A stretch of 64,000 nt of DNA from Ceratotherium simum simum (GCF_000283155.1 NW_004454178.1:5511927-5575926), one strand, 5' to 3'; shown: positions 35,831 to 49,560, counted from the first letter of the stretch. Notes: generated by a model from the sequence alone, not told the origin. Program-made: numbers and translations.

Positions 35831-36271
35831 CTAAACCAGTAGTGCAGCACAACCAAGGGGAATCCCTTCACAATAGGCTGTACTGAACTTTAATACATAG
35901 ATTAAAGCTTAACTCACAATAAGCCCTCAATACGTTTTTCCATTTTGGGGACTTGTTTTAGCATTGTTGAGTTGCACTAAGCCAGTTATACTTGCTTTAA
36001 AATTCTCTTATGAAAGCGTACATATTCTGAGCAAGAAGGAGCCAGTCATTCCATGACTATTGGCACAGAGATACCTGCTATAGAAATTCCTTTGCAAATA
36101 TGATGGAATAACTCTGAAAGGAAGCTTGAATTCTGTCTGATGTTCATAATTTCTTTTAGTATCATCTCAAATAAAATATCCACTGGATTCCTAACACCAT
36201 CCTTGGCATGATGTTCAGGTATGATATTGAAAATCTTTATGGTTTTTGTTCAGTTAACTTGGAGAGCTTTT

Positions 36272-36494
36272 TTTTTGGTGAGGAAGATTGGCCTTGAGCT
36301 AGCATCTGTTGCCAATCTTCCTCTTTTTGCTTGAGGAAGATTGACCCTGAGCTAACATCCTCTATTTCGTATGTGAGTCGCCACCACAGCATGGCTTGAT
36401 GAGTGTTGTAGGTCCGCACCTGGGATCCCAACCCACGAACCCAGGCCACCAAAGCAGAGCGTTGAACTTAACCACTACGCCACTGGGCCAGCCC
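36272..36494 (-). mobile_element. ERE SINE with 14-bp target duplication
   Basis: Short-variant ERE ending in ccactgggccagcccc. CTTGGAGAGCTTTT flanks it at 36258-36271 and 36495-36508. Confidence 0.95.
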
Positions 36495-36509
36495 CTTGGA
36501 GAGCTTTTG

Positions 36510-38040
36510 TTTACAACATTTCATTCTTCCTTTAAGAGCAAAAAACAACCTCAGCAAAAAACTAATCAGTACCCACCACCCATGGATGCCATAATGATTA
36601 ATGTGGACCCCCTCTTGATCAGTACAGTTGTGCATAGATGTATTGATTAAGTTATTGGCTGCATTGGATTGTACTGAACTGTTTTGACATGCTGCAGTCT
36701 CTTTGACCTGCCCATAGAGACACAGTCTCAATGTCACAGAGACCTTGGCATATCCTGAAAAATTACCCAAGTCTCTAGAAGCATCTAGATCTTTTGAGAT
36801 GGCTTTTGAAAGGAGGTTAACTCCATTCTTGTGGGCGTCTGCTAAATTTCTGTCACAGGATCAAAAGTAACAAGTCTAAGGACATAGTTACATTAATATG
36901 TCCCTACAGCAGTGGTTTTAAAGGTTTTGGTATCTTCTGTATTTCCTGGTCATTTATCAAGTTCTATCTGACACAGATATTTCATTGGTCATTGTTTTTT
37001 GTGCAACACACTGCAGAGTTCAGCCCATTCCACTGCCTTTTATTGCTTGCTATTTTTAAGGAGACACCTCAGTAGAAACCCCCTTTTTCTGTACAGTGTA
37101 ATTACTGAAGCACATAAAGTGGTTATAGCAGGAATTTATCTCTTTCAGGTGGAAATACTCCCAGCCAAATAAAAGATAGAGTAGGGATGCCAGAAGCAAT
37201 TTATAACAGGCTCACTGACATTTTGTGTTGAGAAGCTCTACCACTGAATAAGCAACAAGTCATAAATCTCTGCGAACATGATTAAAGCAAGCAAGTTATT
37301 CTTTGAGGGGACACTATAATAAAAGAACGCTGTAATGCAAAGCAGGAAAATCCTGTTGACAAAAATCACCAAAAACAGCTGTCAGTAAAATTTACAAACA
37401 GCTTGTTTTAAATTCTGTTGAATTCCAGCAGCTGTTTGTTTGCACATAAAATGTTCGTTTCGGAAATGAGCGTTGGCCCTAGTTTGGGTTCTTTTGTGTT
37501 TCAAAATTTTGTAATCAGTTTAATCAAAATTCATGCAATAATTGAAATTTCTTTCAAAGGACAAGTGAGAGGTAACCTGTATATTTAAGCATGCCTCCTC
37601 CACAGTATATGTTCAATAAATAGGGGACTAAATGAGGAAATGACTAGATAACACTACCCCTGAAAGCAATCATCAATGACAAAGTGCATTTCAGCTTTTT
37701 TTTTTTCCATCCATATATATTGTTTTGGAAATTATGTCATGTTTGTATTGGATTCATTTTACTAATATTGGTATTAACCCTTAATAGCCCTTCAGCAATA
37801 CATTTTAGAGTTTAGAAAGCTGAATTAAAATTTAGTTACTGTTATAAAATCACTGTGAGAGATAGTTTATTAAATCTCTCCTCAATATTTTTGCATATGC
37901 CTTTGTTGAGTTACTTTTCTCAAAAGATAATGTCTATTTTTTTCATCTGTGAAGTAGGGATAACAGAAAATACCTCATTACTGTTATATGGATAAAATAA
38001 ACTAATGCACTTAGGCAAAGTCTTTGAAACATAGTAAGTT
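36510..38040. other. Unique intergenic stretch
   Basis: No gene seen. The part 37250-37560 has a non-repetitive, motif-rich look with CAGCTG boxes and is raised as a possible regulatory element in the findings. Confidence 0.5.
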
Positions 38041-38044
38041 TATA

Positions 38045-38568
38045 GCTACAGGACCAGTTTAAACTGACCCCATCTTATCAACGACAGCATGTTCAAGTTG
38101 TTTTGCAGGGGCAGTGAGCCAAAACTGTAAGTCGTGTAACTGGAGCATGAGCAGAAGAGAAAATTTTGACCTGGAATAACACCTGGAACCAAATATTCCC
38201 CCCCAGGGAACCAAAACCACCAGGAAACGACTGCAACTGGAAAGGTGGACCCTTTCCAGAAGGGAGAGGTCCATTGTCCAGGAAGTTCTGGTGGTAAAGC
38301 CCCTTTCTGTACCTTACTATAAATGGTCTTGTTTGGAGTCCTGCCAACCTAAACGTGTCCTGCTAACACTTCCAAATACCAGCCTGCCCTCCCTAACCCC
38401 TTAAATTTTACCCCAAACCCTGGACTGGGGAGACATATTTGAGAGCCTTGCCCTCTGTCTCCTTGCCGGTCAACCTCGCAATAATGCCCTTTCTTTTCTC
38501 AAAAGCCAGTGCCATAGTATTGGCCTCTATGCCTGTTGGGCAGTGGGCCATTACCTGGTAACAAGTTC
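38045..38568 (+). repeat. LTR-like repeat (ERV type, tentative)
   Basis: The end portion has the layout of a retroviral LTR: CTGGACTGGGGAGACATATTTGAG, then CTCTGTCTCCTTGCCGG, a CAATAATG polyadenylation-like site, CCAGTGCCATAGTATTGGCC and a terminal GGTAACA. No viral genes flank it. Its family and left end are not settled. Confidence 0.45.
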
Positions 38569-38959
38569 TGAATAAATGCTAGCACTTATTACTGTACAAA
38601 AAGCTCTAGGTTCAAGAATAATAATAAAAATTTATTCCCGGGTAGTAAGAACCACAATATCCTTCTGGATACTCAACTAGACAGGAATCCAGTATGGTTC
38701 AACTTTTTAAAATATCTATGTCTCCCCGCCCCCAAAAATATATATGTCTGTGCCATTTTTACATATTAAATTGAGAGATTGGAAAGTTGAGTCAAACCAA
38801 AAAACATTATCTTAAAAATAACTATGACAACTCTTTTCATGCTTAAGCCAGACATACACAATGATAATCTTTCTTTCCCCTGAATGACTCAAATCACTGA
38901 GAAAAATACATTCCATTGGTTTTAAATTTCCAGAAAAGAGTCTATATAATCCAGACTTA

Positions 38960-39360
38960 TCACATAATCCTAACAATCACCAATGGTATAGAGCCATTAT
39001 CTCTCCGTTTGATGGAAGAGGAAAAGAGGCTTCAGGTTTTTTTTTTCTTTTTTTTTTTTTTGAGCTAACATCTGTTGCCAATCCTCTTCTTTTTTGCTGA
39101 GGAAGATTGGCCCTGGGCCAACATCTGCGCCCGCCTTCCTCCACTTTATATGGGACACTACCACAGCATGGCCCAATAGGCAGTGAGTATGTCTGTGCTT
39201 GGGATCCGAACCTGCAAACCCCGGGCTGCCGAAGCGGAGCGCACAAACTTATCCACCACACCACTGAGCCAGCCCCGAGGCTTCAGGTTTTTTAATAACT
39301 CTCTCAGGGCACACAGCTTATAAGTGGCTGAGCAAGGAAATAGATCCAGGTCTGCCTAAC
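38960..39360 (-). repeat. MIR remnant split by an ERE
   Basis: ACAATCACCAATGGTATAGAGCC up to GAAAAGAGGCTTCAGG, and after the ERE GGCACACAGCTTATAAGTGG, form one MIR read on minus. Confidence 0.65.
39043..39276 (-). mobile_element. ERE SINE with 17-bp target duplication, inside a MIR
   Basis: GAGGCTTCAGGTTTTTT is repeated at 39026-39042 and 39277-39293. The element is the short variant with TATATGGGACACTACC and ends gagccagcccc. Confidence 0.95.
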
Positions 39361-39599
39361 TTCAAAGCCCAAGTTTTAAACACCTACATTTAAAACATAA
39401 AACACTTAGTTTTAATTAAGTTCAACTTCAAAGGATGTTGTTTAGGGCCAAATCAGTTGAAATACCAGAATGCATACTGATTTTCAGCACAATTATGCAT
39501 TGTAAGGTTATAGAAGTTTAACTTATAGTCTCTCCCCTCAGAGACTTTACTGTCTAGTTACAGACAAGACTAATATAAGAAACAATACAAATAATATGA

Positions 39600-39870
39600 G
39601 ACAGATTATAATTAAGTGTTCAATGGTGTGGTGTGCATATAAGTATCACAAAAGGCCAAGGGAGAGAATGCTTAAAATTGCTTAATGAAGATTGGAGTGA
39701 GCATGGATGTCTTGGTGGGAGAGGTGGAGGTGGGAGTTGTCTTGGAAGACAGAGAGGTTTGAACTAGTAGAAGGGAGGAGGCAGATTATTTCAGATGGGC
39801 AAAATCGTCTGAACAGAGACACAAATTATAGGGTACCATCAGCACCAGTTTGACTAGAGCAAAGATATTA
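39600..39870 (-). repeat. L2-like remnant
   Basis: Purine-rich text such as GGAGGCAGATTATTTCAGATGG and CAGCACCAGTTTGACTAGAGC is similar to the minus form of the L2-like family elsewhere in the window. Confidence 0.35.
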
Positions 39871-40920
39871 GACTGAAGCGTATGAAATTACTGCTTTTGT
39901 AGGTCAAAAATGGTCAGATAACAGCAATTTTATCTGGCTCAAACTAATACATATTAGATGCGGCGATTATGGGTAGTAGATAGATGAATGAAATAGGAAC
40001 TGCTAGAATTTGGGGAGGAATCAGTGAAAAATCACCTTCTGAGAGGGAATCAACAAATAATAGCTGAGATTGTTATCTGCCCATGTATGCACCCTAAGAG
40101 ATATTTGGAAATACGTTGCTTAGATATTCAAAGAAAAGCCCCCGTCCAATCAAAGCAAATAGAGTAAAATTAAAAGACTGAAATATTATTTTTAAAAAAC
40201 TTGCCTTTTCAGGGCAACCTGAGCCTGAAAATAATTGTCACATTATTAATAATAACAACCCACGTTTATATAGTTTTGGCATCCACCAATGGTGTGTGGT
40301 AGCTGCTTGTACAGGCTCACAGAGCCAATGTTAAATTTGCAGGAAATATACTAGTTGTTAAACATAGCCATTATTAAAAATCATGTTATGTAAATTTAGA
40401 ATTAAATGAACTGTTTCTTAAAGCAAAGATAAGAATATTCAAATCTCATCACATCCTAAGTATTTTACTACTTTTTCTTATCTATCCTCTTGGTGTGATT
40501 TACATTTTTTTATCACTATAGTGGAAATGCTATAGTATATAAGCTTTTGCACATTCTTGCCAACTCCATGTTTGGTAGCATCACCTTGGTAGCTTGATAT
40601 CAGCAATGGTAAGAGTATTTACACCATGGTTCGTCAATGCTACAAATTAGGGCTTGATATATTGTTCTGCTCGTTGTTTATTCTAGACTTAGATGAAGAA
40701 GATGCTAATGATACATATTAGTATGTCATGTCTGCAGCTCTTGTATTGTAAATAGGCACAAAAAATTGATGACTTACTCTTCCAATATTCAAAACTGATT
40801 CAATAAACAATTCACTCACGTCGTTGACAAACTAGTTTCACTTTTGTCTCACTCAACTTAACACGAATATCAACCAACATAAGTGTCAGAATTACACTCA
40901 GAAAGCGAGTTGTTTGACAT
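39871..40920. other. Unique intergenic stretch
   Basis: AT-rich DNA with no feature I can support. Confidence 0.55.
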
Positions 40921-40929
40921 TTCCCAGCA

Positions 40930-41610
40930 TATCAGTGAGTCTACCCGTTGTCTCAGATCTGGTGTCTCCCCCAGCTGCCCCCCCCTTGGAAGTCTCAGGC
41001 TGTGTTTCACACTTACAAACACAGTGTTATTGGCTACAATAGGGCATCCAGATTTTCCCTATTCTCAGGCTCTAATTCTGAGCCCCACAGAGATTTCTGC
41101 TGCCTGTCTGAGAAGCCTGGCATGCTCTAAGGTCTTGAAATCCTCGCTCCTTCGGGCCCTACAACATCCAAAACTGTCTCCAGCTGCTGCCTTGGAAGGT
41201 CCTCCATGCCAACACTGACCTACTCAAATAGGGGGAATCCCTTTTCCCCAATCTGTACCTACTTTGCACTAATTGAGTCTTACCTTGTGCCTTCAGTATC
41301 TCTCAGAAATGTTGTATGAAATTGGGTCTTTTGGTTTTGTTGTGCTTTTTACATTCACATCACAAGTCCATGAGGGGCTGGTTTGGAGGAACACTTCCTC
41401 CTCTACTCTACCTTCTCTATGTTTTTCCAGCAGTTATCACTAGCTAACATATTACGTATTTAACTTAGTCTCCTAATTTATTATCTGTATTTCTTTATGG
41501 AATGCATGCTCCAAGAGAGCAGGGATTTTTGTCTGTTTATTGCTATATCCCCAGCACCCAGAACAGCACCGAGGGTGTAGTAGGTATTCTAACCAATGAA
41601 TGAATGAGGA
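40930..41610 (+). repeat. L2-like LINE remnant
   Basis: It ends with GCAGGGATTTTTGTCTGTTTATTG, CCCAGCACCCAGAACAGCACC and AACCAATGAATGAATGA, the diagnostic tail of L2-type elements. Confidence 0.6.
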
Positions 41611-41619
41611 CAAAGTGAG

Positions 41620-43190
41620 AGATATTATGGTTTAGTCAAAGTCAGCTTGAACCTTTGATGCTAGGGGCATTGTTTCTGAACTAAACTTGCTCTATTTTCT
41701 CTTTACTTAAGTTTTTTCCTGGAACTTCCTGAATCATCTGTGCCCTACAAGTTCTCTAACTATGACCAAACTCTTCTCCTTGGTGAGTGCTGCTTAGTTT
41801 TCCCTCCCACACCAATCCCCAACTATAAATAAAGTTGTAACTGGAACATTATAATATAACCTAATTGTCTGAAGAAAAATAAAACCTATGAGTGTGTAAA
41901 ATCAGAATATAAAAAATGCAGTTTCTTAATAGTTCAGACCAGATTTCTTTCGTGGGGTAGTTTCTGAAAATCCTTGATAAGAGGCTTGGCTGTGACAATA
42001 TTAACAAAAGCCAAAGTAGCTATAGGCAATGTTTAAACTACTTTCCTTGGGACACGGAGAGAGAAATTAGATTTGGGGCCAGGGAAAAGGAAGGAACGGG
42101 TGAATGAGAAGGCAGAGAGAGAGGAGCCAACAACATTGTCATGTGATTGGAGTTGCAACAAGAAAAGACAGCCAGTGAAAAGACCCAGGAGTTGGGTGGC
42201 TGAGAACTTCAAGAACAAATCCTTAACTATGGAATGCTTTTAGCTGGATATAGGATTGCTATGGAAAGAAACTTGCAATCTGTGGATTTATGGGGCCTGG
42301 CTCCCTGGAAAATGCCATGTAAGCTATGTAACTGAGGGTAGAGATGAAGATATTTCATGTTTGAACAGGTAGGTCTCTTTTGTGAAGGTGAAGTAGCTAC
42401 ACACATTATTGTTTACAGATAAGGGCCAGAGCACATCATCACGTGCCCGAAAAAACGTGCCGGGCAACTGGCAATCAGGGACCGTGAAATGATTAGGAAA
42501 GTATGAAATTGTTAGCAAAGACGGTAAGACCTCAGATTTGTGTGAGTCTAGTTTGAAACCTAATCTTTTGTTTTATCTCAGTAGGGCTGGATAACAATGG
42601 GCTTCTGGGTTTTTTGTTTTGTTTTGTTTTTTTAAATATCACATACTTTCTACCACCAAGGGGAAACATTTTGCTACCAGAACAAGATGGGCAAAGGCTA
42701 TGGTGCTAGAAGGTGTTTCAGGTTTCTTTTCTATGGGCCCACTCTCAAAACTGTCCAAACAGCCCATGAAATGCAGGCTTATCCTTGCAGAAGCAAGAAA
42801 TTACCATCTTATGGATGAAGTATATTACCTGAAATTTTTCTGATCATATTATCTTCTCAATAGAGTTCTATTTTCACACTCAGTGCCTTGATGTCAAAGA
42901 TTTTCACATCTTTCTGGCTTATTGCTTTAGGTGAACTTGGATGCTGTGATAGCAGTAATTATTAAAACAGAGAAAGAACAGGAAAAGGAAAAATACCTTT
43001 TGTTTTCCAGCTATTTTTAATGGGTAAGAGTATTTAAAACTCAAAGGAAAAATATACTTTAAATGTATACATATTTTTAAAAGAATTCATGAGCATCTAT
43101 TTTTTTGATGGGGAGCAGTAAGGGGAAAAGAGAAGGGATGAGATAACTACTACTGAGTGGGAAAAAACAAAACAAAACAAAACCAGGGCA
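41620..43190. other. Unique intergenic stretch
   Basis: Nothing recognisable apart from short homopolymers, such as the GTTTT run near 42610. Confidence 0.55.
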
Positions 43191-43194
43191 GTGT

Positions 43195-43510
43195 TCTTGG
43201 AGCTATAAGATATATGTTCAAGCTCTGGACTTCCCGTTTGTTAGTTTTTTGACCCTAGTTAAGCCATTTAATGTATCCTTCCAGTTATTCTCATGCATCA
43301 AATGATTCTTGAGAGCTTATATGCCAATCGCTATCTTAGGTGCTGGAAATACAGGGATGACTAAGACCAACCTAATTCTGATCTCATAGAGTTTATAATC
43401 TCTGCTGCCCTTTATTAACTCTAGAATGGGGAAAATGATAATTTCCTTCTCATAGTGTGGCTGTGAGGATTAAATGAGAATGCCTTATGTAAAAGCAGTT
43501 TGTAAACCAT
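43195..43510. repeat. MIR and L2-like remnants, interleaved
   Basis: CCCGTTTGTTAGTTTTTTGACC and GTGTGGCTGTGAGGATTAAATG are MIR-like on plus. Between them AGGTGCTGGAAATACAGGGATG is L2-like on minus. Confidence 0.45.
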
Positions 43511-43519
43511 ACACGTAAG

Positions 43520-45226
43520 AGATTATTACTATACTTCTCTTAGTCTAAACTCAAAATAAGAGGTACTCAGTCAACCCCACATTTGTTTAAATTAAAACAA
43601 AATTATTAACTTCAATTGTCAGTGCACAGTTGCCTCTGTAGAAGAAAATACCTTCTTTAAAAAACCTATCAAGGTTTTGTACAATTCCCATTATGATCAG
43701 TAGACAATGTGACTTGCTTTGAAATTTCTCCTCTCTGTTTCATTTCCAAATAGGAATTAAATTTCCTTTCTTGAATTATAGGATGCCAGATAAATGGTTG
43801 AAGCATTGGGCGAGAATCGCATAATCTAACTCATTCTGTCCTGGTACCTGAACCACAGACAAAAAAACCCTGTAATTTGAATAGAGATATCCTCAGACTT
43901 AAGATAAATTTTTGTTATACAACATCAGTACAATATAGTAAAAAAATCCATAACTAAAGATAATTTTTAAAAATATTGAATTAAAATAACTGTTTAATCT
44001 GCTCACTCAGAGAATAAACTTAATATCAAATCAAACAGAACCATAGCCCTATGTTTCCTCTTATTTTCATTTGTATACTATATCTCTTTGAATAAAATTA
44101 CAGCACTAACATGTACACAGATCAAGCAATCTTGACAAGCTCGGCTCTGCTAAGAGTTTTATAATTATTCAAAAATTGTTAAGTATTACTTGAAATGAGT
44201 ATTTCTTGTATGTCAAGTATTACTTGTTGACAAGCATACCAGTTTTGAAATAGCGGTAATACCAGTTTTAAACAGTATTTGATACATTGGTCTTCTAAAC
44301 AAAGTTGCCATTAATTTTTGAAAACAAAGGCTACCAATATAGCCCTCATAAGCCAATACAGTAGATAAATACATTGTCTTCTTTTCCACAAACTGAAATA
44401 CATTTGCAGCCTTTGTCAATAAGTCAGAATGTGTACGCATTTCTGTCGTGCTTTACTTAAATTTTACAACTAAGTAAGCATAGAACAAACCACTCACTCC
44501 ACATTACAACTGCGATCAAATGTATATACATGTAATAGCACACACACACAAATACATTATTGTAGAAGGATATGAGATTAAACTGACTCACTCAAATTCG
44601 TAAGGTTAAAGAGTAAGAGATTCTAGAAATATAGGAAACTATTTTTTTCTGCAGTAAATTATTGTAGACAATTGGACATTCCGAAGTGCAAACGACTTGG
44701 TCCATGTAAGCGTGAAGAATAAACAGGTCACTAAATTTGGTTTATGCAGTGTTTAGGCACAAGCAATGCCGTTTTGCCTTTATAAGGCAAATGTATTTTA
44801 AAATCAATTTGTAGTGTGACAGAGAGCCTGCAAAATAGTTTCCGTGCTGGGATGCTATACTGTGGTAGTTCAGCTCTATGCAAGCATGAATTGAGACCTC
44901 CGTATCCTGTCAAGGCAACCAAGAACCTAACCTTGCTAAGAGAGCAGTATGAATTCCAAACAATGTGCTTCTTAAAGGAAAAACTTAAGGTGAAAAATGG
45001 CACCAAGCTTGTTGGAAGAAAAGAGAAGTACGATCATATTCCAAGTAGATTGTACTGCAGCCTCTGTACTTTAAAGCAGCTTCATGTGTTATTTTCTTCT
45101 TTGTGTCCTACTTACTACAGACAGTTTATTCATAAAATGCCTAGAAGTAATTTTAAATAAAAATATAGTACTTATTATTTTACAAGGTTTGGCTTGCTTT
45201 TTAATACAGTAAAAGTTAAAAACATT
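43520..45226. other. Unique intergenic stretch
   Basis: Mostly AT-rich. It contains an open frame of 102 codons from ATG 44852 to the stop at about 45160, with no recognisable domain (see findings). Confidence 0.5.
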
Positions 45227-45470
45227 GGGGCTGGCCCGGTGGCGCAGCGGTTAAATGTGCACGCTCTGCTGTGGCTGCCTGAAGTTCGCAGGTTCGGATC
45301 CCAGGTGCGCACCAATGCACTGCTTGTCAAGCCATACTGTGGCAGCGTCCCATATAAAGTAGAGGAAGATGGGCATGGATATTAGCCCCGGGCCAATCTT
45401 CCTCAGAAAAAAGAGGAGAATTGACATCAGATGTTAGCTTAGGGCTGATCTTCCTCACCAAAAAAAAAAA
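45227..45470 (+). mobile_element. ERE SINE beside the L1
   Basis: Short-variant ERE with ggggctggcccggtggcgc head and poly(A). GTAAAAGT on both sides (45209-45216 and 45476-45483) may be part of an eroded target duplication. It stops about 20 bases before the L1 3' end. Confidence 0.92.
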
Positions 45471-45915
45471 GAAAGGTAAAAGTATTCATGTTTGGAAAAA
45501 TCAATATATATTTTTTCAATTATTTTATTGACATCATATGGTTTATACCATTGTGTAATTTCAGGTATACATTATTATTTATCAATTTCTGTATAGACTG
45601 CATCATGCTCACCACCCATAGTCTAATTTTTATCCATTACCATATATATGTGCCCCTTTATCCCTTTCCCTCACCCCACACTCTCTTCCCATCTGGTAAC
45701 CACTAATCTGTTCTCTTTATTCATGTGTTTGTTTATCTTCTGCATATGAGTGAAATCATACAGTGTTTGTTTGCTTTTGTCTGGCCTATTTCACTTAACA
45801 TAATACCCTCGAGGTCCATCCATGTTGTCGAAAATGGGACGATTTTGTCTTTTTGGATGGCTGAATTGTATTCCATTGTATATATATATCACCTCTTCTT
45901 TATCCATTCATCCAT

Positions 45916-48900
45916 AGCAGGGCACTTGGGTTGCTTCCACGTCTTGGCTATTGTGAATAATGCTGAAATGAACACACTGGTGCATAAATCTCTTTATATT
46001 GTTGATTTCATGTTCTTTGGATAAATACTCAGTAGTGGGATAGCTGGGTTGTATGGTATTTCTATTTTTAATTTTTTGAGAAATCTCCATACTGTTTTCC
46101 ACAGTGACTGCACCAGTTTGCATTCCCACCAGCAGTGTATGAGTGTACCCTTTTCTCCACATCCTCTCCAACACATGTTATTTCTTGTGTTGTTAATTAT
46201 AGCCATGCTGACAGTGTAAGATGGTGTCTCATTGTAGTTTTGATTTGCATTTCCCTAATAATTAGTGACGTTGAACATCTTTTCATGTACCTGGTGGCCA
46301 TCTGTATATCTTCTTTGGAAAAATGTCTGCTCATATCCTCTGCCCATTTTTTGATCATGTTGTTTGTTTTTCTGTTGTTGAGTTTATGATTTCTTTATAT
46401 ATTTTGGAAATTACACCCTTGCCAGATATATGATTTGCAAATATTTTCTCCCAGTTGGTGGGATGTCTTTTCCTTTTGTCATGGTTTCCTTTGCCTTGTG
46501 GAAGCTTTGTAGTCTGATGTAGTCCCATTGGCTTATTTTTTCTTTGTTTCCCTTGCCTGAGTAGACATCGTATTCAAAAATATGCTCCTAAGACTGTTGT
46601 CAAAGAATGTACTGCCTATATTTTCTCCAAGGAGTTTTATGGTTTCAGGTCTTACATTCAAGTCTTTAATCCATTTTGAGTTAACTTTTGTGTATGGTGC
46701 AAAATAATGGTCTACTTTCATTCTTTTGCATGTGGCTGTCCAGTTTTCCCCACATCGTTTATTGAAGAGATTTCCTTTCTCCATTGTATGTTCTTGGCTC
46801 CTTTGTCAATGATTAGCTGTCCATAGATGTGTGGTTTTATTTCTGGGGTCTCAATTCTGTTCCATTGATCTGTGTGTCTGTTTTTGTGTCAAAACCATGC
46901 TATTTTGATTACTATAGCTTTGTAGTATATTTTGAAGTCAGGGATTGTGATACCTCCAGCTTTGTTCTTTTTTCTCAGGATTCCTTTGGCTACTTGAGGT
47001 CTTTTATATATAAATTTTGAGGTCCATATAAATTTTATATATAAATTATATATATATAAATATATGAGGTCCATATAAATTTTAGGATTCTTTATTCTAT
47101 TTCCGTGAAGAATGTCATTGGGATTCTGATTGAGATTGTATTGAATCTGTAGATTGCTTTATGTGATATGGACCTTTTAACTATGTTTATTCTTCCAATC
47201 CATGAGCACAGAATATCTTCCCATTTCTTTATGTCTTCAATTTCTTTCAATAATGTCTTATAGTTTTCAGTGTATAGATCTTTCACCTCTTTGGTTAAGT
47301 TTATTCCTAGATATTTTATTCTTTTTGTTGCAATTGTAAATAGGATTGTAATCTTGACTTCTCTTTCTGCTAGTTAGTTATTAGTGTATAGAAGTGCAAC
47401 TGATTTTTGTAAGTTGATTTTGTACCCTACAACTTTGCTGTAGTTATTAATTATGTCTAATAGTTTTCTGGTGGATTCTTTAAGGTTTTCTATATATGGC
47501 ATCATGTCATCTGCAAACAGTGAGAGTTTCACTTCTTCCTTTCCAATTTGGTTACTTTTTATTTCTTTTTCTTGCCTAATTACTCTGGCCAAAACCTACA
47601 GTACTATATTGAATAGGAGTGATGAGAGTAAGCACCCTTGTCTTATTCCTCTTCTCAGAGGGATGGCTTTCAGTTTTTCACTGTTAAGTATGATGTTGGC
47701 TATGGGTTTGTCATATATGGCCTTTATTATGTTGAGGTTCTTTCCTTCTATACCCACTTTATTGAGAGTTTTTACCATAAATAGATATTGGATCTTGTCA
47801 AATGCCTTCTCTGCATCTATTGAGATGATCATGTGATTTTTATTCCTCATTTTGTTAATGTGGTGCATCACATTGGTTGATTTGAGAATGTAGAACCATC
47901 CCTGCATCCCTGGTTTAAATCCCACTTGATCATGTGTATGATCCTTTTAATGTATTGCTGTATTCGGTTGGCCAATATTTTGTTGAGGATTTTTGCATCT
48001 ATGTTCATCAGTGATATTGGCCTGTATTTTTCCTTTTTTGTGTTGTCCTTGTCTTGTTTTGGGATCAGGGTGATGTTGGCCTCATAGATGGAGTTAGGAA
48101 GTATTGTGTCTTCTTCAGGTTTTTGGAATAGTTTGAGAAGGATAGATATTAAATCTTCTTTGAATGTTTGGTAGAATTCTAAAGAGAAGCCATCTGGTCC
48201 TGGACTTTTGTTTTTTGGGAGGTTTTGATTACTGTTTCAATCTCTTTACTTGTGATTTGTCTATTCAGATTCTCTATTTCTTCTTGATTCAGTTTTGGGA
48301 GGTTGTATGAGTCTAAGAATTTACTCATTTCTTTTAGGTTATCCAATTTGTTGGCATATAGTTTTTCATAGTATTCTCTTATAATCTTTTGTATTTCTGA
48401 GGTATCCATGGTAATTTCTCCTCTTTCATTTCCAATTTTATTTATTTGAGCAAGCTGTCTTTTTTTCTTAGTGAGTCTAAGGATTTGTCAATTTTGTTTA
48501 TCTTCTCAAAGAACCAGATCTTAATTTCATTGATCCTTTCTCTTGTTTTCTTTTTAGTCTCTATTTCATTTATTTCTGCTCTGATTTTTATTATTTTCCT
48601 CCTTATGCTGACTTTGGGCTTTGTTTGTTCTTCTTTTTCTAATTCTGTTAGGTGTAGTTTAAGATTACTTATTTGATGTTTTTCTTGTTTGTTTAGGCAG
48701 ACCTGTATTGCTATAATTTTCTCTCTTAGTACCACTTTTGCTGTATCCCGTAAGAGTCAGTATGTTGTATTTTCATATTCATTTGTCTCCAGATATTTTT
48801 TCATTTCTTCATTGACCCAATGGTTGTTCAGCAGCATGTGGCCTTTTTCTAGTAGTTGATATCTAGTTTCTTAGCATTGTGCTTGGAAAAGATGCTTGAT

Positions 48901-49560
48901 ATGATTTCAGTCTTCTTAAATTTATTGAGGCTTGCCTTGTTTCCCAACATATGGTCTATCTTTGGGAATGTTCCATGTCCACTTGAGAAGAATGTGTATT
49001 CTGCTGTTTTTGGATAGACTGCTCTCTGTATATCTATTAAGTCCATCTGGTCTAGTATTTCATTTAAGGCCACTGTTTCCTTATTAACTTTCTGTCCAGA
49101 TGATCTATCCATTGATGTAAGTGGGGTGCTGAGGATCCCTACTATTATAGAGTTGCTGTCAACTTCTCCCCTTAGGTATGTTAATAGTTGCTTTATATAC
49201 TTTGGTGCTCGTGTGTTAGGTGCATATATATTCATAAGTGTTATGTCCTCTTGGTGGAATGTCCTTTTTATCATTATATACTGTCCCTCTTTGTTTCTCA
49301 TTGTCTTTTTTATCTTGAAGTCTGCTTTGTCTAATATAATAAGTATGGCAGCACCTACTTTCTTTTGCTTGCCATTTGCTTGGAGTATCATATTCCATTC
49401 CTTCACTCTGAGCCTATGTTTGTATTTAGAGCCCAGATGTGTTTCCTGGAGGCAGCATCTTGTTGGGTTTTGTTTGTTAATCTATCCAGGCAGTCTGTGT
49501 CTTTTGATTGGAGAATTCAATCCATTTACATTTAGAGTGATTATTGATATTGAGAGCTTA
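45916..49560 (-). pseudogene. L1 ORF2 remnant (endonuclease-reverse transcriptase)
   Basis: Pieces lie in order on several frames. The N-terminal endonuclease includes the NVNGLNSPIKRHRL-like start near 49,530 and KVGAAILI at about 49,360. Reverse transcriptase follows with [10 protein letters not shown] near 47,650 and the catalytic FADDM in 47374-47592. The C-terminal cysteine motif [14 protein letters not shown] is within 45994-46206. At least ten frame changes or stops separate them, so no protein is made. Confidence 0.9.
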
